Positions 48,100 to 59,351 of a DNA stretch of 64,000 nucleotides are shown here, in pieces. Under the pieces are notes generated by a model. That model was not told where the DNA came from. It ran no database searches and was given only the letters and a program-made list of their open reading frames with translations. Numbering within the stretch: the stretch's first letter is position 1; each line of letters opens with the position of its first letter. The stretch spans positions 62,001 to 126,000 of the forward strand of contig JAHLEZ010000032.1 in assembly GCA_020726505.1 (NCBI GenBank). The letters run 5' to 3'. Both the position numbers and the translations under genes were made by a program. Source of the stretch: Leptodontidium sp. MPI-SDFR-AT-0119 (taxonomy: Eukaryota > Ascomycota > Leotiomycetes > Helotiales > Leptodontidiaceae).

Positions 48100-48895
48100 A
48101 TAGATTCTTTGAAGCAACGAATACACTGTGGTTTGCCATTTGCCTCAGGCTTTCAACGATATGCGTCAATGTTTCGTTATGTCGTGACAAAATCTCAAAA
48201 GTTCTCCCTGGTGAATTCATATTTACGCCAACAAAGACATTGACTAATTTTACTAGCTGAAGAGCGATTATTCAATACGAGTGTGTAAAACAGAAGTCAA
48301 CCATAAATGTTTCTTTCGTGAACATCCTTCGAATTGCGTGATAGATCCCCAGTGGAGATCAGGTCTGACAAGAACCATGATGCATCTATGATTGGATCAT
48401 GAAACACTTCTAACAATCCGACGATCTTCTTCTTTATGCCCTCGACAAGGTTACATTATGATCCAAAGATAAGCCCCAAGACATGAATTCCAACGAATCT
48501 AGTCACGTGCTGGTGCGAGATTTTGATTGCCGATTTGAGATGCCCGATTTTGCTCGGACGACCCGACTAAAACCCGATACACCCATTTCATTCTCGGGAT
48601 GTAACAACACCCCAATGCATGCGATGGGATCCAACCCATATAATGGCCCGCACCCAACGGCTCCGATATTTGTAGCTGCTTTTTATACTTGTGATGCGTT
48701 CGATGCCATCGCTTAGTTTGGCTCCGAATTTCGGTTCAATCACGAGATCAGAGATCAGAATCGGTCAACGGTCCCAGATTCAGATTCGGGCTGAGCATCT
48801 TGATACAGATACCTTCTCGTCTATCCTCATGCATTGCAATCAAATTTCAAGATGTTCTGTAGACGCTGCAAACTCCTGCAGAAAACATCTTCAAC
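48100..48895. promoter_or_regulatory. Intergenic with CTCGG boxes before UstYa-4
   Basis: No gene recognised. TGCTCGGACGACCCGA (48551-48566) and TTCTCGGGA (48591-48599) lie about 300-345 bp upstream of UstYa-4 and resemble the box upstream of the precursor. Short open stretches (48483-48716, 48691-48903) are unsupported. Confidence 0.35.
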
Positions 48896-49734
48896 ATGGC
48901 TGATGTGGTATCAAAACTGAGAACATGTATGTAGAATCTCACATTCGGACTCTGTTGCGGCTCAATTGACATGTTGTCATAGGGGCGGTCCCATCGATTG
49001 ACAACAGTGAGAGTAAGGAGCAACTCCTTACTGTCCCATCATCACCATCCGTATCATCCTCAGACGAAGAACATTGCTCTCCACAACCTAGACCGCAGTC
49101 AAAACCTCGCGCTTATGACAGAATACAAGTCTACACCAAGATCGGTTTCAGTTTAGTTCTTCTACTCCTTGTTCTGACCGGAGCATTCATCCTCAATATC
49201 CTCAGCGAAGATAGCAGTAGTGGTATTGTTCCCAATGCTCCACCCCCACCATCACAAGGAGGCAGCGTAGTGGTCGAACATTGTGGTCTTTCAGCACAGG
49301 AAGCCATAGATCGGGGATGCTTATGGGATATCATGTCTTTCGGATGGATCCATCCATCATGCTATGATAAAGAAGAGTCAGATAGATGGGCAGAGAAATA
49401 TGGGCCTTTTGAATGGTATGTTGATGACGGTCAACCGGTTGACGAGAAGGAGCAACCGCTCAACGGCACTCTTACTCAGCCATTGAGCCTCGATGAGATT
49501 CCGTTTACACAAGCGGTATGGACGACACAGGGATATCATATTATGCACTGTTTGTACCTTTTGAAGATGGTGCATGTTGCAGCATTGCACAATGCACCTG
49601 TAAGCAACGAGGCGGTCAATTTAGGACATACAGATCATTGTGTTGGATTGATTGGGAATACAGATTTGATTGAGTATAATGTTATCACGACGCAAGTCAG
49701 GCTGCTCTTTGTGCAGTGTGTTACCCTGACATGA
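48896..49734 (+). CDS. UstYa family (DUF3328) oxidase-like protein 4
   Basis: Two exons, 48896-48926 and 48983-49734, with a 56-bp intron (GTATGT donor, TAG acceptor) give 260 residues starting MADVVSKLRTW. A serine-rich tail precedes one membrane helix (GFSLVLLLLVLTGAFILNIL) and a proline stretch. The lumenal domain has CGLSAQEAIDRGCLWDIMSF, the motif HIMHC (about 49536-49550) and HTDHC (about 49627-49641), and ends RLLFVQCV. It is closest to protein 2 in this cluster, sharing the WDxMSFxWxHPxCY pattern, so the two probably arose by duplication. It marks the right end of the recognisable cluster. Confidence 0.88.
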
Positions 49735-50118
49735 CTAGAGCTAGAGAAACATTGTATATAGATAATAAATGTTTGGTATGGAATAAATGCGTTCTTGCAT
49801 CGTACCCAACATTGGGATCCAAGATCTCGAAGGACCAGATTCAAGATCCGAGCAATGCCAAACCTCTTGCTTGCAGAGGGTCCTGGATCATCACCCGGGA
49901 CGCGATTGAGACTTTTGGTCGCTTTCACTTCTCCACACATTCATTCTCCCGCTAGAAGTGGAAGTGGGTTGGTTTAAGTCATACTTGTGCTGACTGATTT
50001 GGAATTTTGATAAATTACGTAGTCACCACCCCCTTTCTCAAGTAAAGCCTTGTAACTTCTGTCGGCCATTTATATGTCGAGCCCAGAGTCTTGCCTATAC
50101 TGTCTATTATACTTGAAA
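49735..50118. other. Intergenic between convergent genes
   Basis: 384 bp between the ends of UstYa-4 and the hydrolase. No gene, hairpin or repeat seen. Confidence 0.4.
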
Positions 50119-50995
50119 TCACTCGTCATAGTCCTCGCTACTGGAAGCCAAGGGATTTGAGCATTGGGAAATGGTATCCTCGCTTGACCCTGGACCTGGG
50201 ATCACATAGTCACCACAAGTAACCGACTTTGGTGTATGGCTCTCCCAACTTCCTCCATTGAAAACAAGAACGACCTTTCCGTCAGTGCTGGGGATGATCT
50301 GCAGCGCTCTAGAATATCCGACTCCATGTCCAGAGTCGACTCTGATCCAAGCCTTTGGATCTCCGTACTTAGTGTTGAGGAAAAATGACTCCTCGTGGCT
50401 GGCAGTCACCACGGTGGTACCATTCTTTCCTCCAGCTGGAGACCAGATAACCTGTGGTGCCAAAGAGGCCGTCACATTGTCATTGGCAGACACGATTGGG
50501 TATGGCGTAGCACTGTCGAACTCAAACGGAGAGTCAGCGATTTTGTAGTTGAGAGGTTGGTGAGCGTAAGCAGGGAAGCCTTGAAGCTTGTCAACTTCGT
50601 AGGTGAAGAGGAACTTGCCGTTCCCCATCTCGGCGATGCTGGTCATTCCGGGACGGATTGTGTAGTTGGAATCCCTAGCATCATTCACGATGGGACCCCA
50701 GGTCAAGAGGTCGGTACTCTCCTGGTGAGAGAGTTTCTGGGAATGCAGTTTGTCACGCGAGTCGGAGTAGAAGTAGCCGATTTTATTTTCGTGGGCCATG
50801 ATGAATGGTTCCCATACTAGGGATCCCCCATCATTGGTGTCGGGCCGACCGCCTTTTGCTACTGTTGAGACATATAACCAGGTTTTGCTGAAATTTCATT
50901 AGTATATGAAGAGTTGGAATTAGTATCAAAACTGCTACATACCCTTTGTCAAGACTTGCATCATGTAGGCCCGCAAAACCAGTTACAAGGACGTG
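50119..50995 (-). pseudogene. BNR-type glycoside hydrolase, 5'-truncated
   Basis: Minus-strand exons (about 50990-50943 and 50887-50119, 55-bp intron) join as DASLDKGKTWLYVST, an Asp-box type element. They continue with VWEPFIMAHENKIGYFYSDS, SHQESTDLLTWGP, RPGMTSIAEMGNGKFLFTYE and VIWSPAGGKNGTTVV. These are hallmarks of secreted fungal BNR/Asp-box hydrolases (sialidase-like beta-propeller proteins, related to GH93). The C-terminal half is intact and ends in an acidic tail SSSEDYDE. The N-terminal propeller blades and signal peptide are missing, and about 51000 a different sequence begins, so the gene appears cut off. It may be unrelated to the peptide cluster. Confidence 0.6.
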
Positions 50996-52149
50996 AAAAC
51001 CACGGCAGAAACGACACAGACGACAGCCACGGCAGCACAGCAAACTGTAGAAGTATCACATCAAGCCACCCCAGTAAGCCAACAGATGAAAGAAATCGCT
51101 AAGGAAGTAGCAGAAGCTGGAAAGTCAGCAGCTGTCATTTTTCAAGAAACGAACAATATTGCAAAAGCCGTCCAATCCGCCTTTCTAAGAAGAGGTCATA
51201 CGCCTCAGTACTCAGCAGCAACTTAGCACCTATTAGCAGACCAATTGCAATATCTACACAGACCCCGTTACTCATTCAAGCATCACTCATTCAAGCACAA
51301 CGTCAGATTATCGTTTGCCAATAAGGTTGCCCTTGATAATATCTAATCCGAATTTATTCGCCATGGTGTCAGGCCATGTTTGCGCAGATGTGATGTTGGC
51401 TTCTCGAAATAGGTGGGAAGAAAAGGTGAACGTGTTTAGAAAGGGACGTCGTTTCGTCTGTCGGGATTACTCCCTACAAATTATGAGACTGAACTGCTAG
51501 TCTCGTGCTATTTAACAAGGGATCCAACATCAGCTCCAGCAGGAGACCCTGCGAGAGAGCAGAAACGGATGCCCGGGCAAAGCTGAGTAAGGAAACTGTA
51601 GCCAGGGCGCACAGGAGACCAAAATGAGTCCCACATTATGGCGTGCAGGCTGACTCTGGGCGTTCAGAATGCTCTGTTAGAAGGTATAATGAGCATTCAT
51701 TGTGTGTTAAGTGTGTAAGGAACATATTGGGGTCGGAGTCCCCTTGTATGTATTCATTTATTCATTCATTCATTTATTCATACTCGGTTCTAGCTGTCCA
51801 TCGTAGGATTACTATGCCGCATGGTCCAGCTTCGGCGTTAGTTGTCGAAGTGCGCGTTACCGCATTTAGTAATTTGCACTTCACTTTATCACTTTATAAT
51901 AATCAGTAATCTCCTCTATTAGACGGTTTGGCTCCTATCTACGACTATTTATATAGGCGTCTTAAGGAGTACTTTGCTTCGTCCTTTCATAGTGTATTAG
52001 GCTCTTTAGCGCTACTTTTGCTAGCTATCTCGTGTTTCTGTACTTTTAGTCTCCCCCTAGCGCTTTACTTCGTTTCTTTACTTTATATCGCAACTCTAAA
52101 ACTGCTTAAGAAGGCGCGTCTATTTTATAAGTTTAATGGCCTTTATAAC
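50996..52149. other. Junction region with a plus-strand coding scrap
   Basis: On the plus strand 50993-51226 is an open stretch rich in Thr, Ala and Gln with a helix EIAKEVAEAGKSAAVIFQE. It looks like protein but has no ATG and no family I can name. It could be a gag-type scrap linked to the LINE to the right. Beyond 51230 nothing is readable except an ATTC simple repeat. AT content rises from about 51900. Confidence 0.3.
51751..51782. repeat. (ATTC)n / (ATTT)n simple repeat
   Basis: A 32-bp run of TATTCATTTATTCATTCATT type tetranucleotides, placed shortly before the LINE relic. LINEs can end in simple repeats, but the orientation here does not prove a link. Confidence 0.6.
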
Positions 52150-54400
52150 TAGTTTTGGCTCGTTTAAGATTACCCTTAAGTCTATTCGTTCTCCCCTCTT
52201 AAATACTCTTCTTTAAGCGTCGTTGTATTTCCGATACTTTAATAAGATATGATTTATAGTTTGTCGTCCTTCGTTGTAGTCGCATCTAGGGTCGTCAACT
52301 TCTAGTACTTTTCTCTTCTATAAGAAGTCTCTTAGCTTAATTTTCTTTATATATATCTAAATAAGTAGAGTACTTTATTACTTCTTTAGTCTATAATGTA
52401 GTCACAAGATCTTATATAACAGCTATAGGGTATACTTAAATGTAGTTCTTCCTCTCGTTTTTACTTTCTAATTATTTGTTTATTTGACTCTTGTCTGCCT
52501 CCTGACCTAAGTCTTTAAGGTTGTTTATAAATAATATGTCCTTGTTTATATAGCATTCTCGTTTCCCAGGCTAACTCTTGCATTTTATTTAGTTGCTCTC
52601 TTGGCCGCTCTGTCTGCGGCTTCGTTTCCTAGGATGCCTATATAAGCTGGCACTTATCTTAACTCGACTCGCGTCCCACGATCTCCTTAGAGTTTGTTTA
52701 TAAGTTATATTGCGTTAGTTATAATGTACGCACTTAATCTGCCAATTAGTTTTTAAAATATCCGAATAACTACTTAGTTATCTATAAAGATAATTAGCCT
52801 GTCGTTCTTATTTCCTTTCTTTATATCTTTGTCTATAATTTAAAGGGCCAGCCTAATGCCTTGTAATTCTACGGTATATACGGTTAAGGTTTTACTATCC
52901 CCTATGTACGTTAGTTTTATATATTTAGTTAGGGGTAATATTACTATAGCTCCTATATAATTATTAATTCCGCTGCCGTCAGTATAAACGAAGAGGTTAT
53001 TCGAGGGGTGCTTAAGAAACTCTTTATATTAGGTTCTAGTCGTTTCGGCGTATAATACTATCCTTACGATTAGTCCTTACTACTATAGTAATATAAGTAA
53101 TAGTAAGATAATTTCTTAGTCCTTAATTAACGCTCCGCGACGCTAACGAAGACGCCTGTACGTGTGCTCTAGAGGGCTTAGGTATAGTTCCTTTCTTTAT
53201 CGGCTCCTCGTGTCTAGAGAAGTTAGAAGCCTACTAAGGTTAGTATTCTGTCTAAGGAGAGAATCTTATTAATAATCTCGGCGCTTGTCTTCTAGATCTA
53301 TTGTTTAATAGGAAGGAGGTGGAGCTTTATATCTAAGACTAAGCCTAACGTTACTTTATATACGCCTCTAATAATTCTACTCGCTTTCGCTTGAAGTGTT
53401 TTACGTAAGTTAATAATTTGTTTTATATAGCCTTCTCCGCGCTTATAAGCGACAGATTATATGGAGTAATTATATATTATTTAAGGAATAACAACTACTT
53501 AGTAGATCTTCCTGAGTTTAGTAACTCGTACTTCTTAAGTAAAACTAACTAGACTTACTAATATACTAATAGACTTCGAGGTCTTTATCTTTAGGTTTTA
53601 GATGTGCTATTTTTAATTTAGCGCTGTGTCGAGCGTGACCTTAAAGTATTTGTTACTTGTGGACGGGAGTATAATTGTCTGTTTTACTTATATGTGGCGG
53701 TTAATATCTGTTACTTGACGTCTCCTTATATAGTAAGTAAGCTAGAACTTACTTAGGGCGAACACAGACGCATACTTCTTTGTTTAAATTATCGCTTATT
53801 ACATGGCCTTCTTTAGTCTATTGTAGGTCTCTTTAGTTGTGCTTCCTACCATAGGATTGTAATATTATCGATGTAGCCTGTAGTAAGGGTATTAAGTTCT
53901 CGGTTGTAGGTCTTTATTAAGTCGGCGTTGTAATATAAGTACAAAATAGGCAATAGCGGTGATCTTTGAGGAATGCCGGTGGTTATTTAATATACTTCTA
54001 ATTTAAATATATCGAAATTAATAACTGTGCTCTTATTTACTAAGAAACTAGTAATTTATTTGACTATTCTTTTGTTTATCTTACGTTTGCGTAGATTATG
54101 GAGTAGTCTAGTATATAAGACGTTATTAAAAGCCCCCGAGACGTCTAGTAGAAGGAGACTTGCTACTTGTGGCTCGGGCGAATTTTAAGCTTCTATATCT
54201 TCTTAATAATAGTGTGTAATATATAGTCTACTAATCTTCCTTTACGTCCTTTAATATGTATACTTAGTAATAGTTAATACGCCTCGGTTACGTAGTTGAT
54301 TCTTTTCGTAATAAGTAATACGGCCTAATTAAAGTAATTACTAAGGAAGGAGAGAGTTAAAAAGTTAAGTTATTAAAGGATTAATTAATTTACCTTATTT
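52150..54400 (-). mobile_element. LINE (Tad/I-like) retrotransposon relic with RT and RNase H
   Basis: The minus strand reads, with many RIP-type stops, a non-LTR reverse transcriptase. TGIPQRSPLLPILYLYYNAD (about 53987-53928) matches the TGIPQGSPLSPIL motif, and GYIDNITIL (about 53890) matches the catalytic Y-x-D-D box with the second Asp changed to Asn by G-to-A. Downstream near 52690-52610 is an RNase H segment VPAYIGILGNEAADRAAK. This order (RT then RNase H in one ORF) is that of fungal Tad/I-type LINEs. The 5' part (endonuclease, gag) is not readable, and both ends are unclear. It is inactive. Confidence 0.8.
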
Positions 54401-54529
54401 TCTACTCGTACTCGCTTTATAAGTACGTCAATAACTCCTTATTAAGATAAGTTAAAGTTACGTCAGTACTTATTTAGTTATTACTTAAGTAAAATAAGTA
54501 AGAAATTAAAAGTATCCTTAACTTTAAGG

Positions 54530-55095
54530 TTATATAAAATAAGCTATTTTATTATATTAAGTGGCTAAGCGCTAACAAAGACTTAAAGTAGTACTTATAC
54601 TTAAATATTATAATAACTTTATATATAATTAAGAGGTTTTACTTAAAACATCTAAATATAAAAGGCTTACTAAGAGCTCTCCTAAAGTGGCTAAAGGCTT
54701 ATAACGCTAGTATTAACGACTATAACGACCTAGAAGACAATATAGTTATAACTATAACTACGCAGACGTAGTTTTTTAGGAGGGGGGGGGTAATATTACA
54801 ACTTATGATACGCCTTATATTCTAACTAATACGGGCTCGTAATATCACTAGTTATGCGACGGCGCTAGGCCTAATAAGGAAGACTAAGTAGCGAGCCTGC
54901 GACATATTGACGTGAATAGCACTCGACTACGTTAGGCCTTATTAAGAGGGTCCTTTATATATATATACTCGAGCCCTCCTTTATAGAGAGTTCTCCTTTC
55001 CTCCTTATCTTTTCTTTTCGATTCTAAGCGTAGCCTTAGTCCCTAATACAAAGCTAGAGTCAACTCGCAGTATCAACCTTTGGCCAGCCGTAACA
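54530..55095 (+). mobile_element. 3' end of a second chromodomain Gypsy element
   Basis: From 54540 to 54760 the plus strand codes, with stops, the tail of a chromodomain: IKRFYLKHLNIKGLLRALL then WLKAYNASINDYNDLEDN. A purine tract (54777-54790) follows and then a 302-bp LTR. The rest of the element to the left is missing. The minus-strand LINE occupies that place, so one element has probably interrupted or replaced the other. Confidence 0.75.
54794..55095 (+). repeat. LTR of the second Gypsy element, copy 1
   Basis: Begins TATTAC (TGTTAC in copy 2 at 63288) and ends GTAACA, 302 bp. Contains the run TATATATATACTCGAGCCCTCC also present in copy 2. Confidence 0.85.
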
Positions 55096-57074
55096 ACTAG
55101 GGGTGTGTCACGCAGCCATTTAACGGTCTAAGCTTTGCCAAGGCTTGTTAGGAGTATTATGTCAGCACCTGCGCACTTTATATATAACCAAAACTCACTT
55201 CCTTTCCTTAAGGAAATAAGCGTCTACTACAGTCAATTCTCCGCTCACTACAAACCACACACACATTTCACCACTCTTTTGCATGCTCAAATACACTGCG
55301 TGATACTTGATTACATAAGAAAAATTACACTGTAAATAATCGTGTGGAGTCTAGGATTTGATTGAGAGGTACTACCAGCGTGTAGACGGTATGAATTTGC
55401 GCTACACGGCAGCTACAAGGTTGGCGATGAGCTTCTCAGTAATCCTGAAGGACTTAGAGTCGGATAAAGATAGTTTACAAATTTCAACAACGGTAAAGCT
55501 TGATAATAGTGTTGTAGTAGAAGAGCCCTGTTACGTCATGAAATTGGGCTCTCCGCACACCCAGGCGCGACGACGATGATACGAATATAATTTTCCAGGT
55601 AGCCGGGTCAGGAGTGTTTACGAGTGGTCACAGTATATGACTGATACAAAACTTTGCGAACTTTCGAGGTTTCCACTGAGTGTGAATTGCTTGGGGCCAC
55701 GGTGCCTACCATTTTTCTCGTCACGAGAGGCTTCTCACCATGCAGGGGCGGACGTTACATCTCGGATGTTAATACGTTAAGGGTCATGTGCTACATGCTT
55801 CTACCTTTGCTTCTACCTGGCGGTGAGCCTTGGTGGACCGTCGATTGCGGCAAACGTTGGCGAGAAGGTAGATTGCTCTGCTCGCTCTACTTACTTGAGA
55901 TTGGGATCGGCCACTAGATGGGGATGTCCATTCCTAGTCCGGCCGGGATCGTCAAAAGGGCGGTGGGGAACTTCATGTTTTTGAGAGGGTATTCGGCGAA
56001 GAATTCCGGTGAAGAATGCCGAATAGTAGGCAGGAGTGGCGGATGACGCGTTGGAGGGATTGACCGGTAAATTGACCAGTCGGTGTGGGATCCGGAAATG
56101 TGATTCGATTGAAGAATAAAGGAGATAATCTGATATGGTACAGTGCTCCAGGTGACTGTGCTGTGCCACTATTCAGAACTGATAGTTCGGCGGCTGCAGG
56201 GGGTGGATTCCCAGATTTTCTTACTAGAATAAAGTTTGCAGATCATGACCTCCACCTGTGTTCCACCTGTGCCGTGTTCTACCTATGCCGTGTTCCACCT
56301 GTGCAAATCGTACGGTGTATCGACGGACAAATACCTTTTGCTAGGGACGACGGTATCGACTCGGCTCTACAGAGTGATAACTGGTTCAATCGTGTCACCG
56401 CCTCTGCCAATGGTTCCGCCTTGAGACAGTTAACTACTGACTGCGCAATTGTCACCCAATACCTGTACGTGTCTCGTCTCACACGGCCAAGGTCTACCTC
56501 CAGGGAAGCGGTGTGATTTGTAGCCGTTGGGAAAGTGCTGGTTGTAGATCAATTCGTTAATCGATTGGCATCGGACTCATGGACGAATTGAGTGTCGTTG
56601 ATTTCCGCCAGTGAGGAGCTTGGGCCACTGACAGAACTGGAGCAGCTGGGCGGATGTGACCGATGCGGCTAAAGAAAAAGTCAAAGCGTCCTAGATTACC
56701 ACAAGGTTAGATAGAGATGATGATCCATGTGAAGATCTGCCGATCGAGGCTCCCCCTTTGCCTGCCACCTCTGCGACATGTCTTAGTCTATACCTACCTA
56801 GGTAAAGCGAGTAAAGATCTTGGCTTTGGAAAGTAAATATCAGCTGAACTGCGGGGGGGTTCATGCAAACCGTGACATGCCGTCAGGACTCTGTAGCGAC
56901 GAGAGTATTGACTCCCAAACACTATCTCCTCGTCTGGCAGCCACTGTCCACATTAGCAGAGGTTAATAAGAAGCGGCATCGCCCTTCCCCCTTTGCTCGA
57001 GAGCGTGAAGAAGACCGAAGCAAAATCACACTCGCATTGCGCCAGGACGACTTCCTGGCTATTTTTCTCGTTCC
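55096..57074. other. Gene-free stretch with a short tandem repeat
   Basis: Normal composition and several short open stretches (for example 56085-56516, +) without a recognisable motif. At 56261-56308 there are three 16-bp units of TTCCACCTGTGCCGTG type. The last few hundred bases should be the promoter of the 758-residue protein. Confidence 0.4.
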
Positions 57075-59351
57075 ATGGAGACCCACTACGATACGAAGGC
57101 TCACCACTTGCCGCACGCCACACATGGAGGTAGTCTTTGGAACTTCCACCGGCATCAAGATGTCTTTTTGGATGACATCGACTGTGACGACGCGGCCACC
57201 TTTGCTCGGGCGGCTGAGCAGGCGCCATCTGCTCCCCCCCAGCCCCCCACGGTTAGGAACGTGAGTTGCGGCGGCATGTGCAAGATGCCGGAGGCCGAGT
57301 GCATTGGAGTACTCCGGGGGCATTTATCCAAAGCAGAGGCAGCGGTCGATGCCGTGAATCTCAGTCGGAGGAGCGGAGTGAATGGCCACGCCACAGGTGC
57401 GTCAAGTCAGCCGGTGGTGCCGCAGGTGCTCTTTCCGGGTGTGCAACACTGTGGCGGCTGTAGTCGTTCCCCGGCCTGGGACGCGATTGAGGTGCCGAGT
57501 AAGTGGTTTACCACGCAAGGACGCCGAGATGAAAATAGTGTGATTCGAGTGCCCACCACCAATCTCTCCAAGCTGCTGAATGCACCACCCACCCCCGGCT
57601 TCGTTCTTGTTGATACCTGGGAGGAAAAAACGGTGAATAAGTTACCAGGCACGATATCACATGCTGCTACCGCACCCGCTTGGAGTTTGACCAATGCTGA
57701 GATGCAATGTTTGGATGCCAGCGAAGAGAACGCTGAGGCTTGGGCGGAGCAACGCTTACACTTTCGTGGACACCCAAGTGGTGTCGCGGTGGGAACCTTC
57801 CGATACCAGACCTACCTCCCCATTTTGGGATGCGCGCAAGATGACCTGGCCTATCAAATGTTCGCCATTGGCTCGCTCCGAAATGCCCGGGTCCTCAGCA
57901 ATGTAATGTGCAGCGTGGAACTGTACCAAACCGCGGCAAAACTTCTTGAGATGAGAGATACGACCATGGCCAGCGGGATGGACACCCGCATAGGGGGGCT
58001 CAGGACCTCAATTGCAGCCGCCACCTTCCCCAAGATTCATATCAAGGGTGCGTTGCCTCCAAAACTTAGTGGTTACGCGACTTGCCCTACAACTGCATAC
58101 AATGATTTGTGTGACCGCGAACATGCCTCAGGAGGTATGCGCAATACAAGCATCTTCGCTATGAGCTTAGGCTATGACCGGGGCGTCTATGGCGGCAGCA
58201 TAGCTGGTCTTTGGGCTCTGATGGACTCGGCTTTCATGTTTGACTACTCGACTGGCACCCATAATTTACATCTTGCCGAGAAGATCTGCAACACATTCAC
58301 TACGGTTCGTGGGCACGACACAGGCAACCCCGAGCTGAATGCACATCTATTGGATATGATCACGGTAAAAGCATGCAACTTCACCGCCCTCAAGGCCAAG
58401 GCGGCATTGGAGGATCGGAGACACCGTCTGCAATCTAAGCCCTGCGTGGCTATCTGGGACGACTTGGCGGCAATGTCACGATTCAGACTTGCTGACGCCG
58501 TCTTTTGCCATGTGTGGTACGACTGCCCAGGCGATGAGGCAAGCCTGGCCATGGTGGGCTTGGGCTGTGCCATACATGACCTGATAGACATTGGGCCAGA
58601 TATTTCCTGCGGCGAAATAAGCAACATTATCCCTTCTCTGACCGGGGGGGATTTGTCGCTTGAGGCACTTTGGTCTGTATACGTAGGCTTGGTTGCGGCC
58701 CTCGAGTGGTATGCGACGAACGACCCTTTTAACCCAGCCGCTCTCGCAATACTGTATACCCACTGGTGGCAGTTAGACAATATGCGGCATAGGACCGTCG
58801 CCCTGATGAGCAGGATAGCACCATCTCCAGAATATGCCGTGTCTCCCGAGAAGCTCACTTCGCCACCTTCCTTCGACACGTTCACGCACAAAAATGGCCT
58901 AAAATACGAAAAAGGTCGGACTGTCTTGGACACCCAGAGGGTTGAGCTGGACCGGATCGAGGATGCAAAGTTTAAGGATATACAAGGGGTCATTACGAAA
59001 CTTGTCCGTCCCGTGCTTGAGTTCTCAGGTAGGAAGGGCACCCACTTACCCGTGGAGGCCACCTACTGCGCCGACGTTCTTGAGGCTTGCCTCTCTCGCC
59101 AGCACTCGGAGAAGATAAAATTACTGTGGCGCCTTCTGTTGGTTATGTGGAAGTGTGGAGCAATGTGGAAGGTGGTGCTCGCTAGCACGCAGTACGTTCA
59201 CCAGGGTTATACGAACTGCGACCGCCATCGAGATGACTACAACGAGACAACCTGGCATTCACACCACCATCCGATTTCAGGGTCGGGAGCAGCGGCCGGA
59301 GGTCTGAAACGGCGGCTGTCTAAGTTGCACCAGCTATTTAAACGACGGTGA
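57075..59351 (+). CDS. Unrecognised 758-residue protein
   Basis: A single uninterrupted frame of 758 codons from ATG 57075 (METHYDTKAHHLPHATHGGS) to TGA 59349, with normal composition and no RIP-type damage. I do not recognise the family. The first 130 residues are low-complexity with several cysteines (CGGMCKMPEAEC, CGGCSR). The central and C-terminal parts are helical, with VFCHVWYDCPGDEASLAMVG followed by GCAIHDLIDIGPDISCGE and a tryptophan-rich LYTHWWQLDNMRHRTVALM. The helical character and the DLIDIGPD acidic cluster recall terpenoid-synthase-like folds only faintly, and I would not name it so. There is no signal peptide or membrane helix. The C-terminus is basic (GLKRRLSKLHQLFKRR). The neighbours on both sides are unrelated. 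Confidence 0.85.
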   Translation: METHYDTKAHHLPHATHGGSLWNFHRHQDVFLDDIDCDDAATFARAAEQAPSAPPQPPTVRNVSCGGMCKMPEAECIGVLRGHLSKAEAAVDAVNLSRRSGVNGHATGASSQPVVPQVLFPGVQHCGGCSRSPAWDAIEVPSKWFTTQGRRDENSVIRVPTTNLSKLLNAPPTPGFVLVDTWEEKTVNKLPGTISHAATAPAWSLTNAEMQCLDASEENAEAWAEQRLHFRGHPSGVAVGTFRYQTYLPILGCAQDDLAYQMFAIGSLRNARVLSNVMCSVELYQTAAKLLEMRDTTMASGMDTRIGGLRTSIAAATFPKIHIKGALPPKLSGYATCPTTAYNDLCDREHASGGMRNTSIFAMSLGYDRGVYGGSIAGLWALMDSAFMFDYSTGTHNLHLAEKICNTFTTVRGHDTGNPELNAHLLDMITVKACNFTALKAKAALEDRRHRLQSKPCVAIWDDLAAMSRFRLADAVFCHVWYDCPGDEASLAMVGLGCAIHDLIDIGPDISCGEISNIIPSLTGGDLSLEALWSVYVGLVAALEWYATNDPFNPAALAILYTHWWQLDNMRHRTVALMSRIAPSPEYAVSPEKLTSPPSFDTFTHKNGLKYEKGRTVLDTQRVELDRIEDAKFKDIQGVITKLVRPVLEFSGRKGTHLPVEATYCADVLEACLSRQHSEKIKLLWRLLLVMWKCGAMWKVVLASTQYVHQGYTNCDRHRDDYNETTWHSHHHPISGSGAAAGGLKRRLSKLHQLFKRR

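Noticed and set aside
57075..59351. Terpene synthase call for the 758-residue protein
   Set aside because: Only a vague helical and acidic resemblance; no clear DDxxD and NSE pair.
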